A DNA stretch of 64,000 nt from Sulfitobacter sp. F26204. Its GTDB lineage: Bacteria > Pseudomonadota > Alphaproteobacteria > Rhodobacterales > Rhodobacteraceae. The notes under the pieces were generated by a model that saw only the letters and a program-made list of their open reading frames with translations, searched no databases and had not been told where the DNA came from. The DNA is taken from NCBI RefSeq assembly GCF_026410305.1, contig NZ_JAPMLQ010000001.1, positions 1-64,000 of the forward strand. Direction: 5' to 3'. The position numbers and the translations under genes were made by a program. This document shows, in pieces, positions 1-9,351 of this stretch (position 1 is the stretch's first letter; each line of letters opens with the position of its first letter).

Positions 1-229
1 GATATACAGACGTTGATCCATCGAATGAACCAAACCGCCCACATATCTCTTCAGATATCTAATTTTCAAACAACGTCGAGACAAATAAAACCAGATGCGC
101 CCTAACAACGGCGCGCCCCGCCTCATAAACCTCAGAATTTTTCTTCTTACCCTTCCAGCCTCTGTCTGCGTCTCCGCTTCCGTCTGGCCCGTCCGGCGTC
201 CCGTTGGAGCGTCGCTGCTCGTCCGGTAA
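1..229 (-). other. Leader region of an rRNA operon; 16S gene lies off the left edge
   Basis: Read on the minus strand, the last bases before the window edge resemble the conserved stretch that precedes 16S rRNA in Roseobacter-group genomes: a purine-rich GC leader, then an AT-rich segment, then GTTTGGTTCATTCGATG and CAACGTCTGTATATC. The 16S gene itself is not in the window. A minus-strand open frame across this area has biased composition (PDGPDGSGDADRG) and looks like leader RNA rather than a gene. Recognition is from memory of the family, not from an alignment. Confidence 0.65.
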
Positions 230-235
230 GGGGGG

Positions 236-338
236 TTTTAAGGTTAGTGGCTCAGACCCGCAAGCGCTTTTTTGGGGATTTACGTACTTTTTGTGACATT
301 TGGCATTTTTCATATAAAAACATACGCTTGCGCCACAA
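236..338 (-). promoter_or_regulatory. Candidate tandem promoters of the rRNA operon
   Basis: Two sigma70-like promoters can be read on the minus strand. The distal one has -35 TTGTGG (333-338), a 16-base spacer and -10 TATATG (311-316). The proximal one has -35 CTTGCG (259-264), a 17-base spacer and -10 TTAAAA (236-241), followed by GC-rich sequence. Tandem promoters ahead of a GC-rich leader are usual for rrn operons. The assignment is by eye and start sites are not known. Confidence 0.5.
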
Positions 339-624
339 AAGTTGCCTAAAAATCGCTTTTTGAGCAGGATTCTTGCGCTGACCACGGGTCACGTCAAAAC
401 CGGGCCATGGCAGATGTTGTGTTATCCACAGGGATACCCCCAAGACGGGCCGAGGTTCACCTCCCTTGCCCGAGCAAATCGGACGATGTCACTGTGAAAA
501 TCCGGTCGATTCCCGTCAAATCGACCTGGCTGGCAGCGATTCCCGGTTTTCACGACAGCAAATCCGTAACCCACCCGGTCCAGAATCGCTTGAAACCCTG
601 CTGCCCGCTGTTTCGCACCCTATT

Positions 625-1248
625 CTAGGAAGATCGGCGCGGTCGTTTGCGCAGGCGCAGTCCCAGCAGCGTCAGAATCACCGCCATATAGACCAGCGGC
701 TCTATCTGGATGCCCTTCACCAGCCAGATGTAATGCACCCCCCCAAGGACAACCGCAACATAGGTCAGCTTGTGGAGCTTGCGCCATGCTGGTCCCAGTT
801 TGCGCACCGAAAAGTTGTTCGAGGTAAGCGCCAGCGGCAGCAGCAACAAGAATCCCGCCATGCCGATGGTGATATAGGGCCGCTTTATGATGTCGGCGAT
901 CACACGGTCCAGAGACTGCACATCCAGTATCGCCCAGACCAGCAGGTGCATCGAAACATAGGTAAAGGCGAGCACCCCAAGAGTACGGCGGAATTTCATC
1001 AGGTTGAGGCCGACATGCTGGCGCAGAGGGGTGATGCACAATCCGATGATCAGGAGTTGCAGGGCAATTTCCCCATACGCATGTTCAAGCGGTTTGACCG
1101 GATCAGGGCCAAGGCCGCCCGTCACTGCCAGATAAAAGTAGTAGGGTGCGGGAATCAAAGACAGGATATAGACGAGCCAAGTCGGTATACGACGGGCAAC
1201 GGCGTTAAATCGGTCCCCTATGCGGCCCGGGCTGGCAAGACGCGTCAT
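625..1248 (-). CDS. msrQ: MsrQ, haem-binding membrane subunit of the MsrPQ system
   Basis: Encodes a 207-residue polytopic membrane protein of the ferric-reductase-like family. In MsrPQ it passes electrons from the respiratory chain to periplasmic MsrP, which repairs oxidised methionine in exported proteins. The hydrophobic segments and histidine-bearing stretches (HAYGEIALQLL, YVSMHLLVW, VLGGVHYIWL) fit the family's b-haem ligands. The ATG at 1248 (protein MTRLASPGR) is preferred to an upstream TTG, although its ribosome-binding site is weak. It lies about 130 bases downstream of msrP on the same strand, as expected for a pair. Confidence 0.93.
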   Translation of the reverse strand: MTRLASPGRIGDRFNAVARRIPTWLVYILSLIPAPYYFYLAVTGGLGPDPVKPLEHAYGEIALQLLIIGLCITPLRQHVGLNLMKFRRTLGVLAFTYVSMHLLVWAILDVQSLDRVIADIIKRPYITIGMAGFLLLLPLALTSNNFSVRKLGPAWRKLHKLTYVAVVLGGVHYIWLVKGIQIEPLVYMAVILTLLGLRLRKRPRRSS

Positions 1249-1378
1249 CCGCACACCACCAGCCGGCAATGCATCAACACAGGCAGCGGCACAAAGTGGG
1301 CCCGATTGTGCATTGGCTGTGCAATCGCTGCGAATATCCGCTTAACAGACGCCATCATCCCGGCTTTCACATGGGCGA

Positions 1379-2287
1379 TCAGAACTGCGCCTTGAGGTCC
1401 ATACCTTCATATAGCTGCGCGACCTCTTGTTCATAGCCATTGAACATCAGTGTCGGCTGGCGCTTGGCAAACAATCCGCCACCGATGGCCCGTTCGCTGG
1501 ATTGTGACCAGCGCGGATGGCTGACCTCGGGGTTCACATTACTATAGAATCCATATTCACGCGGGTTGGCCTTGTTCCAGCTGGTCGGCGGTTCGCTATC
1601 GGTCAGGGTGATCCGGACAATGGATTTGATCGACTTGAACCCATATTTCCAGGGCACCACCAGACGCATCGGCGCGCCATTCTGGTTTGGAATCGGCTTC
1701 CCGTAGATTCCGGTTGCCATAATGGTCAGCGGGTTCATCGCTTCGTCCAGACGCAGGCCCTCTACATAGGGCCAGTCCAACACCGGATATCGCACTCCCG
1801 GCATTTCGTCGGGGCGGAACGCGGTTTCAAACGCCACATATCTGGCACCGGACTGAACACCTGCCATCGTCAGCAGATCGGCCAGTTCGAATCCGTTCCA
1901 CGGAATCACCATCGACCATGCCTCGACACAGCGGAAACGATAGATCCGCTCCTCGATCGTCATCGCCTTCATGATGCTGGCCATGGAATAGTCCCCGGGC
2001 CTGTCGACCATGCCCGCAATCGTAACAGTCCAAGGCGCGGTCGTCAGCATATGTGCATTGGCAGCCGGGTCATTCTTGCCGGTGCCGAATTCGTAATAGT
2101 TGTTGTATTGGCTGATGTCCTCAAGCGTGTTCGGCTCAAGCGCGCTCTCCGCAGCCTGCGCCGTGCCGGCAACACCGGCCAGCCCCGCCCCCGCGGCCAG
2201 CCCCGCCATCACCTGACGCCGGTTCAAAAACGCGGAATAGGGAGTGATATCCTGTTGGGTCAATGTGTTGGTCCAGCGATGGGCCAT
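1379..2287 (-). CDS. msrP: MsrP, molybdopterin-dependent methionine sulfoxide reductase
   Basis: Encodes the 302-residue periplasmic catalytic subunit of MsrPQ, a sulfite-oxidase-fold molybdoenzyme that reduces protein-bound methionine sulfoxide. A twin-arginine signal ([14 protein letters not shown], about residues 22-35) ending near AQA predicts folded export by Tat. The molybdenum-ligand cysteine is probably Cys120 in [10 protein letters not shown], followed by the conserved [13 protein letters not shown] good ribosome-binding site (AAGGAG) precedes the ATG. msrQ follows downstream, which supports the assignment. Confidence 0.95.
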   Translation of the reverse strand: MAHRWTNTLTQQDITPYSAFLNRRQVMAGLAAGAGLAGVAGTAQAAESALEPNTLEDISQYNNYYEFGTGKNDPAANAHMLTTAPWTVTIAGMVDRPGDYSMASIMKAMTIEERIYRFRCVEAWSMVIPWNGFELADLLTMAGVQSGARYVAFETAFRPDEMPGVRYPVLDWPYVEGLRLDEAMNPLTIMATGIYGKPIPNQNGAPMRLVVPWKYGFKSIKSIVRITLTDSEPPTSWNKANPREYGFYSNVNPEVSHPRWSQSSERAIGGGLFAKRQPTLMFNGYEQEVAQLYEGMDLKAQF

Positions 2288-2473
2288 GGGGGCGCTCCTT
2301 GCTTTGCTCTTTCTTTAGCTAGGGCCATCATCCCGTCCAACCAAACGTTTTCAGTATTCATTTCAATGATCACACCGGAATGTCAGAACAGATCACAACC
2401 CGCTGAGGGGCCGTTATCCACATTCCAGCCGTATCATCCTCACGTTGAACCGCCCCGTTCTGTAACACCCACA

Positions 2474-3013
2474 TCAAGTTGCTTTTGCCTGTTGCCAGCT
2501 GTCCCGTTGCAGCGCGAAATAGATGCTGTCACACCACTTACCCCCGATCTGGAACGTCTTGGCTGCACGGTCAGTCTCGACAAAGCCCAACTTGGTCAGC
2601 AGTTTGACGGATGCAATATTGTCCGGATCCACATCCGCCGTGATCTGCGACAGGCCGCGCTGGTCAAAGCCATAGACAATCAGCGCCTCCAAGGCCTCGT
2701 AACCAATCCCGCGCCGCCAGTAATCACGATGTAGCAGATAGCCAATTTCAGGCATCTGCCAGAACCCTGCCTTACCAATGACGCGTCCCGCGTATTCAAT
2801 CGCAAATTCGGCCGTGGTTTCACGATCTGCCGCCAAGGTCTGTTCGATCAACTGCGCCGTTTCTTCTGCAGTGGCATGGGGTAGCGTGCTCCAATAGGCC
2901 ATGACCTCGGTATTGCCGAATACCGCAAACAGGTCATCGCGATCGCGCGCTTGCATGGGCCGTAACACCAGCCTTTTTGTCGTGATCACCGTCTTGTGCC
3001 GCGTCTTTCTCAT
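2474..3013 (-). CDS. GNAT-family N-acetyltransferase, RimJ/RimL type
   Basis: A 179-residue protein beginning TTKRLVLRPMQARDRDD, the usual opening of RimJ/RimL-like acetyltransferases. It contains the acetyl-CoA loop region (YWRRGIGYEALEAL) and the late NIASVKLLTKLGFVE motif of GNAT proteins. The substrate cannot be told from sequence; members modify ribosomal proteins, amino acids or small amines. It lies upstream of the shared minus-strand run towards msrP and downstream of clpB, with no sign of functional coupling. Confidence 0.85.
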   Translation of the reverse strand: MRKTRHKTVITTKRLVLRPMQARDRDDLFAVFGNTEVMAYWSTLPHATAEETAQLIEQTLAADRETTAEFAIEYAGRVIGKAGFWQMPEIGYLLHRDYWRRGIGYEALEALIVYGFDQRGLSQITADVDPDNIASVKLLTKLGFVETDRAAKTFQIGGKWCDSIYFALQRDSWQQAKAT

Positions 3014-3056
3014 CGGGCGGTATCAAACAACATCCACGCCCCGGTCACAACGAGAT

Positions 3057-3080
3057 AGGCCAGCGCGGCTGCGCTGGCCT
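3057..3080 (-). terminator. Perfect 10-bp stem-loop after clpB
   Basis: AGGCCAGCGC (3057-3066) pairs exactly with GCGCTGGCCT (3071-3080) around a four-base loop, between the end of clpB and the acetyltransferase start. It is well placed to end clpB transcription, but there is no strong U-tract on the minus strand. It could equally stabilise the clpB 3' end. Confidence 0.45.
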
Positions 3081-3104
3081 TGTCTACACTATATATACGT
3101 CGGT

Positions 3105-5720
3105 TTAATGTACCGTCGCATCATCCGGTTTGGGCCGGTTGCTGGCCGCGATCCGGTCGCCGATGATCAGCCCATCTGCACCTGCACTCACCTCAATCCG
3201 GTCGCCATCGCGGATGTCACCCGCCAACAGCATCTCGGCAAGAGGGTTCTGCAAGGTCCGCTGAATGACCCGCTTCAATGGGCGCGCGCCGAATACCGGA
3301 TCATAGCCTTCATCCGCCAGCCATGCTTTCGCTCCCGCGTCAAGCGACAGGTCGATCTTGCGACCGGCCAGACGTGCCAGCAAGCGCGACATCTGGATGT
3401 CAACGATCCCCGCCATGTCGTCCCGTGCGAGTCGGTCAAAGATGATGGTTTCATCCAGACGGTTCAGGAACTCGGGGCGGAAATGTGCCCGCACCGCATC
3501 CATCACATCACGCTTGGCCGCGGCCATATCGCCGCCTTCGGGCAGTTGGCTCAGCGCCTGCGCTCCAAGGTTGCTGGTCAGGATAATCAACGTCTGCTTG
3601 AAATCCACCGTGCGACCTTGTCCATCGGTCAACACACCATCGTCCAGAACCTGCAACAGCACGTTGAACACATCCGGATGCGCCTTTTCGACCTCGTCAA
3701 ACAACACCACCTGATAGGGACGACGCCGCACCGCTTCGGTCAGCACCCCACCCTCGTCATAACCGACATAGCCGGGAGGAGCACCGATCAGACGCGCAAC
3801 CGCGTGTTTTTCCATGAACTCCGACATATCAATACGCACCATGGCGTTGTCGTCGTCAAACAGGAACTCGGCCACCGCCTTGGTCAGTTCGGTCTTACCG
3901 ACGCCGGTTGGTCCCAGGAACAGGAACGACCCCAGTGGACGGTTTTCATCGTTCAAACCGGCGCGTGCGCGGCGCACCGCATTGGCAACCGCCGTTACCG
4001 CAGAATGCTGACCGATGACTCGTCCGTGCAACTGGTCTTCCATCCGCAATAGCTTGTCGCGCTCGCCTTCCAGCATCTTGCCTGCCGGGATACCTGTCCA
4101 GCGTTCGACAACGCTCGCGATCTGGTCTGGTCGCACGGCTTCTTCGACCATCATCCCTTCATCACGGGCTTCTGCCTCTTGCAGATCCTTCTCCAATTGC
4201 GGGATGACGCCATAGGACAGCTCACCCGCCTTGGCCAGATTGCCCTCGCGCTTGGCAATGTCCAGATCGGCCCGCGCACGGTCCAGCTTTTCCTTGATGT
4301 CACGCGCACCGGCCAGCTTGTCGCGCTCGGCCTGCCAGGCGGCGGTCATGAACTCGGATTTCTCCTGAAGGTCAGCGAGATCCTTTTGCAGGGTTTCCAA
4401 CCGGTCCTTTGAGGCCTGATCATCCTCCAGTTTCAAGGCTTCTTCCTCGATCTGGAGTTGCAGGATCTGACGGTCCAGCGCATCCAGCTCTTCGGGTTTG
4501 CTGTCAACCTCCATGCGCAGTCGGCTGGCCGCTTCATCCATCAAATCAATCGCCTTGTCCGGCAGAAACCGGTCGGTAATATAGCGATGGCTTAGCGTGG
4601 CCGCCGCGACGAGCGCACTGTCGGCGATCCGCACACCATGGTGCAACTCGTACTTTTCCTTGATGCCTCGCAGGATCGACACGGTATCCTCGACTGTCGG
4701 TTCCTGCACGATGACCGGCTGGAATCGCCGCGCCAATGCCGCGTCCTTTTCCACATGCTTGCGGTATTCATCCAGGGTCGTCGCACCGATACAATGCAAT
4801 TCACCCCGCGCCAGAGCAGGCTTAAGCAGGTTGGATGCATCCATCGCTCCATCCGCCTTGCCCGCGCCAACCAGCGTGTGCATTTCGTCAATGAACAGAA
4901 TGATCTCGCCTGCCGCCTCGGTCACCTCGGTCAGAACTGCCTTCAGCCGCTCTTCGAACTCACCCCGATATTTGGCGCCGGCAATCAACGCACCCATATC
5001 AAGACTCAGCAACCGCTTGTTGCGAATCGATTCCGGCACATCGCCATTAATGATACGCAGGGCCAAACCCTCGGCTATCGCGGTCTTACCCACGCCTGGT
5101 TCACCAATCAACACGGGGTTGTTTTTTGTACGTCGCGAAAGCACCTGCATGGTGCGGCGAATTTCCTCGTCACGACCGATGATCGGATCGATTCGGCCTT
5201 GTTCGGCCCGGGCCGTCAAATCGGTGGCGTATTTTTTCAGAGCATCATAGCCGTCTTCGGCGCTTGCCGTGTCGGCGGTGCGTCCCTTACGAATATCATT
5301 GATCGCAGCGTTCAATCCCTGCGCCGTCACCTTGCCTGCCTCAAGCGCGGTCTTGGCACCTGATTTGATCATGCACAGCGCCATCAGCACCCGTTCGACC
5401 GGGACAAAGCTGTCGCCTGCCTTTTTCGCCAGGGCTTCTGCCTCGGCCAGTACCTTGGTTGTTGCATTGTCCAGATACACCTGCGCCGCATCGCCTGTCA
5501 CCTGGGGCATCTTGCCCATCGACAGTCGCAGTGCATCGCGTACGCGCCCGGCGTCACCGCCGGCGGCGGTGATCAAATTGCTGGCCAGACCCTGCTCATC
5601 ATCCAGCAAAGCTTGCAGAATGTGTTCGGGGGTCAGCCGCTGGTGGTTTTCGCGAGTGGCTATGGTCTGCGCGGCCTGGATGAATCCACGCGCACGTTCC
5701 GTGAACTTGGTCAAGTCCAT
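3105..5720 (-). CDS. clpB: ClpB disaggregase (Hsp100 AAA+ ATPase)
   Basis: An 871-residue cytoplasmic chaperone that, with DnaK, extracts polypeptides from aggregates after heat stress. The N-terminal double Clp_N domain (about residues 1-150) is followed by NBD1 with Walker [11 protein letters not shown] and the Walker B region [13 protein letters not shown]. Then come a long coiled-coil middle domain (about 400-525) and NBD2 with Walker [11 protein letters not shown] and the sensor-2 motif [10 protein letters not shown]. Length and domain order are complete. The ATG is preceded by AAAGGAGAG, and a heat-shock-like promoter lies about 75-105 bases upstream. Confidence 0.98.
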   Translation of the reverse strand: MDLTKFTERARGFIQAAQTIATRENHQRLTPEHILQALLDDEQGLASNLITAAGGDAGRVRDALRLSMGKMPQVTGDAAQVYLDNATTKVLAEAEALAKKAGDSFVPVERVLMALCMIKSGAKTALEAGKVTAQGLNAAINDIRKGRTADTASAEDGYDALKKYATDLTARAEQGRIDPIIGRDEEIRRTMQVLSRRTKNNPVLIGEPGVGKTAIAEGLALRIINGDVPESIRNKRLLSLDMGALIAGAKYRGEFEERLKAVLTEVTEAAGEIILFIDEMHTLVGAGKADGAMDASNLLKPALARGELHCIGATTLDEYRKHVEKDAALARRFQPVIVQEPTVEDTVSILRGIKEKYELHHGVRIADSALVAAATLSHRYITDRFLPDKAIDLMDEAASRLRMEVDSKPEELDALDRQILQLQIEEEALKLEDDQASKDRLETLQKDLADLQEKSEFMTAAWQAERDKLAGARDIKEKLDRARADLDIAKREGNLAKAGELSYGVIPQLEKDLQEAEARDEGMMVEEAVRPDQIASVVERWTGIPAGKMLEGERDKLLRMEDQLHGRVIGQHSAVTAVANAVRRARAGLNDENRPLGSFLFLGPTGVGKTELTKAVAEFLFDDDNAMVRIDMSEFMEKHAVARLIGAPPGYVGYDEGGVLTEAVRRRPYQVVLFDEVEKAHPDVFNVLLQVLDDGVLTDGQGRTVDFKQTLIILTSNLGAQALSQLPEGGDMAAAKRDVMDAVRAHFRPEFLNRLDETIIFDRLARDDMAGIVDIQMSRLLARLAGRKIDLSLDAGAKAWLADEGYDPVFGARPLKRVIQRTLQNPLAEMLLAGDIRDGDRIEVSAGADGLIIGDRIAASNRPKPDDATVH

Positions 5721-5794
5721 GGTATCTCTCCTTTTTACAAGCGCCCTGTGATCTTGCGCCCGCTGGGCGGCACGCGTGTTCTGGGCCTCAGGTT

Positions 5795-5824
5795 CTATTT
5801 GGGCAGCCGCTGCAGCGGTTCAAG
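5795..5824 (-). promoter_or_regulatory. Candidate RpoH (sigma32) promoter of clpB
   Basis: On the minus strand CTTG (5821-5824) is separated by 17 bases from CCCAAATAG (5795-5803). This resembles the alphaproteobacterial heat-shock pattern CTTG-N17-CYTATNT, although the -10 part is imperfect. A second CTTGAAA lies within the palindrome TTGAAATTTCAA at 5836-5847. clpB is a classic RpoH target, which raises the prior. Confidence 0.5.
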
Positions 5825-6053
5825 TCAGCGCAGCTTTGAAATTTCAAGAAAAAAAACCGGCAATATCGCGGCATTACCCGCCAATTTAGGCTGTTTCAAC
5901 CTATCACGCAGGATTTACGCATCTCGCAACCTACTGAAATAGAATAGATAATTTCGAAAAAAACAATTATGCAACTAATTTTAGCTTTGGTGCGTTGGGT
6001 TATTGATGTATCATTCCCATATCGGGTGTAGCAAACAACCATTAGGTGACCAC

Positions 6054-6368
6054 ATGTATACCTGCCCAATCCAACTCGCAGAAGTCCGGTACAATGCCGC
6101 CTCGCAGCAGTTCGAGGCATCCGTACACGTTCATGACAACACGATCCTGCGCACATATGCCTGCGCTATCTCTGCACCGATCTCCATGCCCTTCGAAGAG
6201 GCGGCAAAGGGCCTGGCCAAACAGGCGATCCGCAGACACGTTTCGCGTGGCGGACTGTTCTCACACTCCGTCGCCTTGATCCGGCAGAACCGTGCAGGGC
6301 GCCGTTCCTTCGAAGCGATGCGCTGGCTGGAAAATTTGGTCAAGCGCCCGACACCCAAGGCCGCATAA
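6054..6368 (+). CDS. Small conserved-type protein A (first of a tandem paralogous pair)
   Basis: A 104-residue protein of unknown function. The ATG at 6054 (MYTCPIQLAEV) is preferred over one at 6003 because similarity to the next gene begins just after it. The core RYNAASQQFEASVHV, YACAISAP, MPFEEAAKGLAKQA and RRHVSRGGLFSHS matches the second protein position by position. No signal peptide, membrane segment or cysteine cluster is seen. The pattern suggests a small beta-rich half followed by one helix. It sits alone on the plus strand, divergent from clpB, behind an AT-rich region. Confidence 0.7.
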   Translation: MYTCPIQLAEVRYNAASQQFEASVHVHDNTILRTYACAISAPISMPFEEAAKGLAKQAIRRHVSRGGLFSHSVALIRQNRAGRRSFEAMRWLENLVKRPTPKAA

Positions 6369-6471
6369 GGGCCAAGGCGAAGAGAGAATTCGTTTATTCC
6401 CCTTCTGCACCGTCATGATCGGTGCACCAAAGGGCAGGACCAACCTACAGGTCACGCACAGGAGGCGTAAG

Positions 6472-6750
6472 ATGCAAATCAAAACAGTACACCAGAACGA
6501 CATCCGCTTTAATCCCGCCAACAATAGGTTCGAGGCCAATGTCGAGTTCAAGGTGGACGGGTCCACCTACATCTACCCCTGCGCCATCGAAGGTTCACTT
6601 TTGATGCCGATGGCGACGGCAGCATTCAAACTGACACAACAGGCCAAGAAACGTCACGCCGACCGCAATGACCTGTTCGCCCGCTCGTTCGAATTTGGTG
6701 ACGCGGGACTGACATCCCCTGATGCTGCGTCATTGTCCTTGGCCGCTTAA
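6472..6750 (+). CDS. Small conserved-type protein B (second of the tandem pair)
   Basis: A 92-residue protein with a strong ribosome-binding site (AGGAGG, seven bases before the ATG). It is a paralogue of the preceding gene: RFNPANNRFEANVEF, YPCAIEGSLLMPM, AFKLTQQAKKRHADRNDLFARS line up with the equivalents there without large gaps. Conserved features are the R-[YF]-N start, F-E-A, the [AP]-C-A-I strand, MP and the basic RH near the end. I do not recognise the family, and no function is inferred. A terminator follows about 100 bases downstream. Confidence 0.8.
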   Translation: MQIKTVHQNDIRFNPANNRFEANVEFKVDGSTYIYPCAIEGSLLMPMATAAFKLTQQAKKRHADRNDLFARSFEFGDAGLTSPDAASLSLAA

Positions 6751-6849
6751 CGCCCGCTTGCCAAGACAGGCCAATTTACCCTGCGCTCCCCCGCGTCAGG
6801 AGGCCTGTTTCCCACAAGGTGCAGGACAATTTCCAGCCTTGTGTACCTC

Positions 6850-6885
6850 AGCCGGATCGCACCCCCCTGCGCATCCGGCTTTTTC
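6850..6885 (+). terminator. Rho-independent terminator after the small-protein pair
   Basis: AGCCGGAT...ATCCGGCT forms an 8-bp stem extended by CGCA/TGCG with one bulge and a C-rich loop, followed by TTTTTCTT. It separates the small-protein pair from pyrF. Confidence 0.85.
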
Positions 6886-6955
6886 TTGTCTGGACAGCGC
6901 CGGGGTAGACGCGTAAGTCCGGATCGTTTGCATATTTCCCAGCTGGAGCACCCGA

Positions 6956-7648
6956 ATGTCCGATGATCGCCTGATTGTAGCCCTTGATGTCCCCCATGCG
7001 GTAGCAGGCCTCGCGCTTGCAGAGAAACTGGGGGATGCCGTTTCGTTCTACAAAATCGGACTGGGCATGCTGACCGGTGGCGGCCTCGCCCTTGCCAACG
7101 AACTAAAGCAGGAACAGGGCAAGCGGATCTTCCTCGATATGAAACTTTTCGACATCAGCGCAACGGTCGAGGCCGCAGTACGGGGATTGGCACAGTTCGA
7201 CCTGGATTTTCTGACGGTGCATGGCGATCCGCATGTGGTGCGCGCCGCCAAGGAAGGGGCCGCTGGCAGCAATCTGAAAATCCTCGGCGTTACCATTCTG
7301 ACTTCGCTGGACCGCGCCGATCTGGATGCGGCTCTGATTCAGGCCGGTGATCTGCCGGAGCTGGCGCTGATCCGCGCCGCGCATGCCTTTGAAGCTGGCG
7401 CAGATGGCGTCATTGCCTCACCACAGGAAGCCGCCGCAATCCGCGCCCTGCCAGAATCCGCCGGAAAGCTGATCGTCACCCCCGGCGTACGTCCGCAAGG
7501 CGCGGCCCTAGGCGATCAGAAACGCGTCGCCACCCCCGCGCAAGCCATCGCAAACGGCGCGGATCACATCGTTGTCGGGCGTCCGGTCTGGCAATCCGAT
7601 GACCCCGCCGCAGCGGCGCGGGCCATTCTGGAAGAACTCCAATCCTAA
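6956..7648 (+). CDS. pyrF: Orotidine 5'-phosphate decarboxylase
   Basis: A 230-residue TIM-barrel enzyme that makes UMP from OMP, the last step of de novo pyrimidine synthesis. The opening RLIVALDVP and the catalytic stretch FLDMKLFDI (D-x-K-x-x-D) are intact, as are TVHGDP and the phosphate-binding end VTPGVRP and HIVVGRPVWQSDDP. Length is normal for the bacterial type. A terminator upstream and a structured intergenic region downstream make it likely to be monocistronic. Confidence 0.97.
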   Translation: MSDDRLIVALDVPHAVAGLALAEKLGDAVSFYKIGLGMLTGGGLALANELKQEQGKRIFLDMKLFDISATVEAAVRGLAQFDLDFLTVHGDPHVVRAAKEGAAGSNLKILGVTILTSLDRADLDAALIQAGDLPELALIRAAHAFEAGADGVIASPQEAAAIRALPESAGKLIVTPGVRPQGAALGDQKRVATPAQAIANGADHIVVGRPVWQSDDPAAAARAILEELQS

Positions 7649-7703
7649 AAATTTCAACCTGTGACTGTAACAAATTCACAACAAAGGTAACTTCGCCCTG
7701 TCG

Positions 7704-7828
7704 GTCAGGAAATCCTGACTATGTCATATGACATTTCGCTGCTACCATTGTCCCAGGTGATACTCCCCGACGAACTGGAACTTCCTGATGTTCGTCACCT
7801 TCCCCCGCTTAAGGAAGCGGGGGTTTTC
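7704..7828 (+). ncRNA. Candidate structured small RNA or processed 3' UTR downstream of pyrF
   Basis: Four symmetric elements follow each other without an open frame. They are the perfect palindrome GTCAGGAAATCCTGAC (7704-7719), the perfect palindrome ATGTCATATGACAT (7721-7734), a 7-bp stem GACGAAC/GTTCGTC (7769-7796), and a strong terminator (7802-7828). This spacing is typical of a short folded transcript ending at a Rho-independent terminator. A convincing promoter was not found, so release from the pyrF mRNA 3' end is equally possible. No known RNA family is assigned. Confidence 0.45.
7802..7828 (+). terminator. Strong Rho-independent terminator
   Basis: CCCCCGCTT (7802-7810) pairs perfectly with AAGCGGGGG (7815-7823) around an AAGG loop and is followed by TTTTCTT. 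It ends transcription from pyrF and/or the candidate small RNA. From here to the dinB start (8079) I see only weak short hairpins and no gene. Confidence 0.88.
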
Positions 7829-8079
7829 TTGTCAAAACCCATATTTTTTCAACGAAAGAGGCGCAGCGTAAAACGCTGAAGCCCGCCCATCTGTCAGGGA
7901 TTGCCCTGCCGAAACCGTAACATACTGCGCATCAAAATCAGGCCAGACCCTTCAACAGTCCCTGCTTTGGAACTGCATGGTCGCCCTACAGGAACATAGA
8001 CGCCGATCATAGGTGATGTTCATTCGTCCATTCATTCGCTATCTTCGTCCTGTCCCATTCCCGAAACGGTTTCCTCGAA

Positions 8080-9333
8080 ATGGCTGCCCTTTGCCGTGAT
8101 TGCCTAACCCAGAATGCCCCTGCGCGGCGCTGCTCGGCCTGCGGCAGTCCGCGCGTGACCATCCACGACGAACTCGACAGCCTTTCCATTGCCCATATGG
8201 ATTGCGACGCTTTCTATGCCTCGGTCGAAAAACGTGACAACCCCGAATTGAACGGCAAACCCGTCATCATCGGGGGCGGGCGGCGCGGCGTGGTCTCTAC
8301 CGCCTGTTACGTTGCGCGCATCCGCGGCGTGCGTTCTGCCATGCCGATGTTTCAGGCACTCAAACTCTGTCCCGAAGCCGTGATCATCAAACCCCGGATG
8401 GCGGCCTATGTCGAAGCCTCCCGTGCCATTCGTGCGATGATGGAGGAACTGACCCCCGCCATCGAACCCCTGTCTCTGGACGAAGCCTTTCTTGACATGA
8501 CCGGCACAGCCCGCCTTCACGGCGTACCGCCTGCCGTGATGCTTGCCCGCCTTGTACGGCGTATGAAGGATGAATTGGGGCTGACCGGCTCGATCGGTCT
8601 CAGCCACAACAAGTTTCTGGCCAAGGTCGCCTCCGATCTGGACAAACCTCACGGCTTCTCGGTGATCGGTATCGCCGAAACCCAGGATTTTCTGCGCGAC
8701 CGCCCGGTCAAACTGATCTGGGGGGTCGGCGCAGTGACCCAGGCCGCGCTGGAAAAGGCAGGCATCCGCACCTTTTCCGACCTGCTGCGTTGGGAAAAGG
8801 CTGACCTGATTTCGCGGTTCGGCAGCATGGGAGAGCGGCTTTGGCATCTGGCACGGGGTCAGGACCGCCGCCGCATTTCGGCCAATGATCCCGTCAAATC
8901 CATTTCCAAGGAAACCACGTTCTTTGATGATACCTCTGACCCCGATATTCTCGACGGGCACCTATGGCGGCTCTCCGAACAGGTCGCAGACCGCGCCAAA
9001 GCCAAGGACATGGCAGGGCGCATCGTCACGCTCAAGATCAAACGGGCCGATTTCAAATCGCTGACGCGGCGCGTGTCCCTGCATGACCCGACCCAATTGG
9101 CCGACCGCATCTACCGGCACGCCCGCGCCTTGTTCGACCAACTGGATGATCCCGGCCCGTTCCGCTTGATCGGTTGCGGCATCTGCGACCTCAGCTCGGC
9201 AGAGGGGGCAGACCTCGCCGGCGATCTGCTTGACCCCGGTGCGCAACAACGCAACAAGGCCGAGAAAGCCACCGACGCCATCCGCAAGCGATTTGGCCGC
9301 CAAGCCATCCTCAAGGGCCGCGCACTGCGCTGA
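8080..9333 (+). CDS. dinB: DNA polymerase IV with an N-terminal zinc-finger extension
   Basis: A 417-residue Y-family translesion polymerase. The palm motifs are intact: HMDCDAFYASVEKRD (metal ligands at about Asp41 and Asp43) and SLDEAFLDMTG, plus the thumb/HhH region KLIWGVGAVTQAAL and the little-finger domain. Ahead of the catalytic core is an approximately 30-residue extension with two CxxC pairs (Cys5/Cys8, Cys18/Cys21), a probable zinc finger absent from E. coli DinB. The ribosome-binding site is poor. A clear LexA box was not found upstream. Confidence 0.95.
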   Translation: MAALCRDCLTQNAPARRCSACGSPRVTIHDELDSLSIAHMDCDAFYASVEKRDNPELNGKPVIIGGGRRGVVSTACYVARIRGVRSAMPMFQALKLCPEAVIIKPRMAAYVEASRAIRAMMEELTPAIEPLSLDEAFLDMTGTARLHGVPPAVMLARLVRRMKDELGLTGSIGLSHNKFLAKVASDLDKPHGFSVIGIAETQDFLRDRPVKLIWGVGAVTQAALEKAGIRTFSDLLRWEKADLISRFGSMGERLWHLARGQDRRRISANDPVKSISKETTFFDDTSDPDILDGHLWRLSEQVADRAKAKDMAGRIVTLKIKRADFKSLTRRVSLHDPTQLADRIYRHARALFDQLDDPGPFRLIGCGICDLSSAEGADLAGDLLDPGAQQRNKAEKATDAIRKRFGRQAILKGRALR

Positions 9334-9351
9334 GTTTCTGCGCCTCAGGCG

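Noticed and set aside
59..385. Minus-strand open frame of 108 codons
   Set aside because: It lies over the rRNA leader and promoters and has biased composition; no similarity or ribosome-binding site seen.
422..2422. Two exact DnaA-box 9-mers TTATCCACA (422-430 and 2414-2422) as a sign of a replication origin
   Set aside because: They are 2 kb apart, one on each side of the msr genes, with no cluster of boxes, AT-rich unwinding element or dnaA/hemE-type context.
466..2734. Long plus-strand frames opposite msrQ and msrP
   Set aside because: They mirror the codon use of the real minus-strand genes and have no family motif.
7980..8079. LexA box before dinB
   Set aside because: GAAC and GTTC half-sites occur, but none is in the GTTC-N7-GTTC or GAAC-N7-GAAC spacing of alphaproteobacterial LexA sites.
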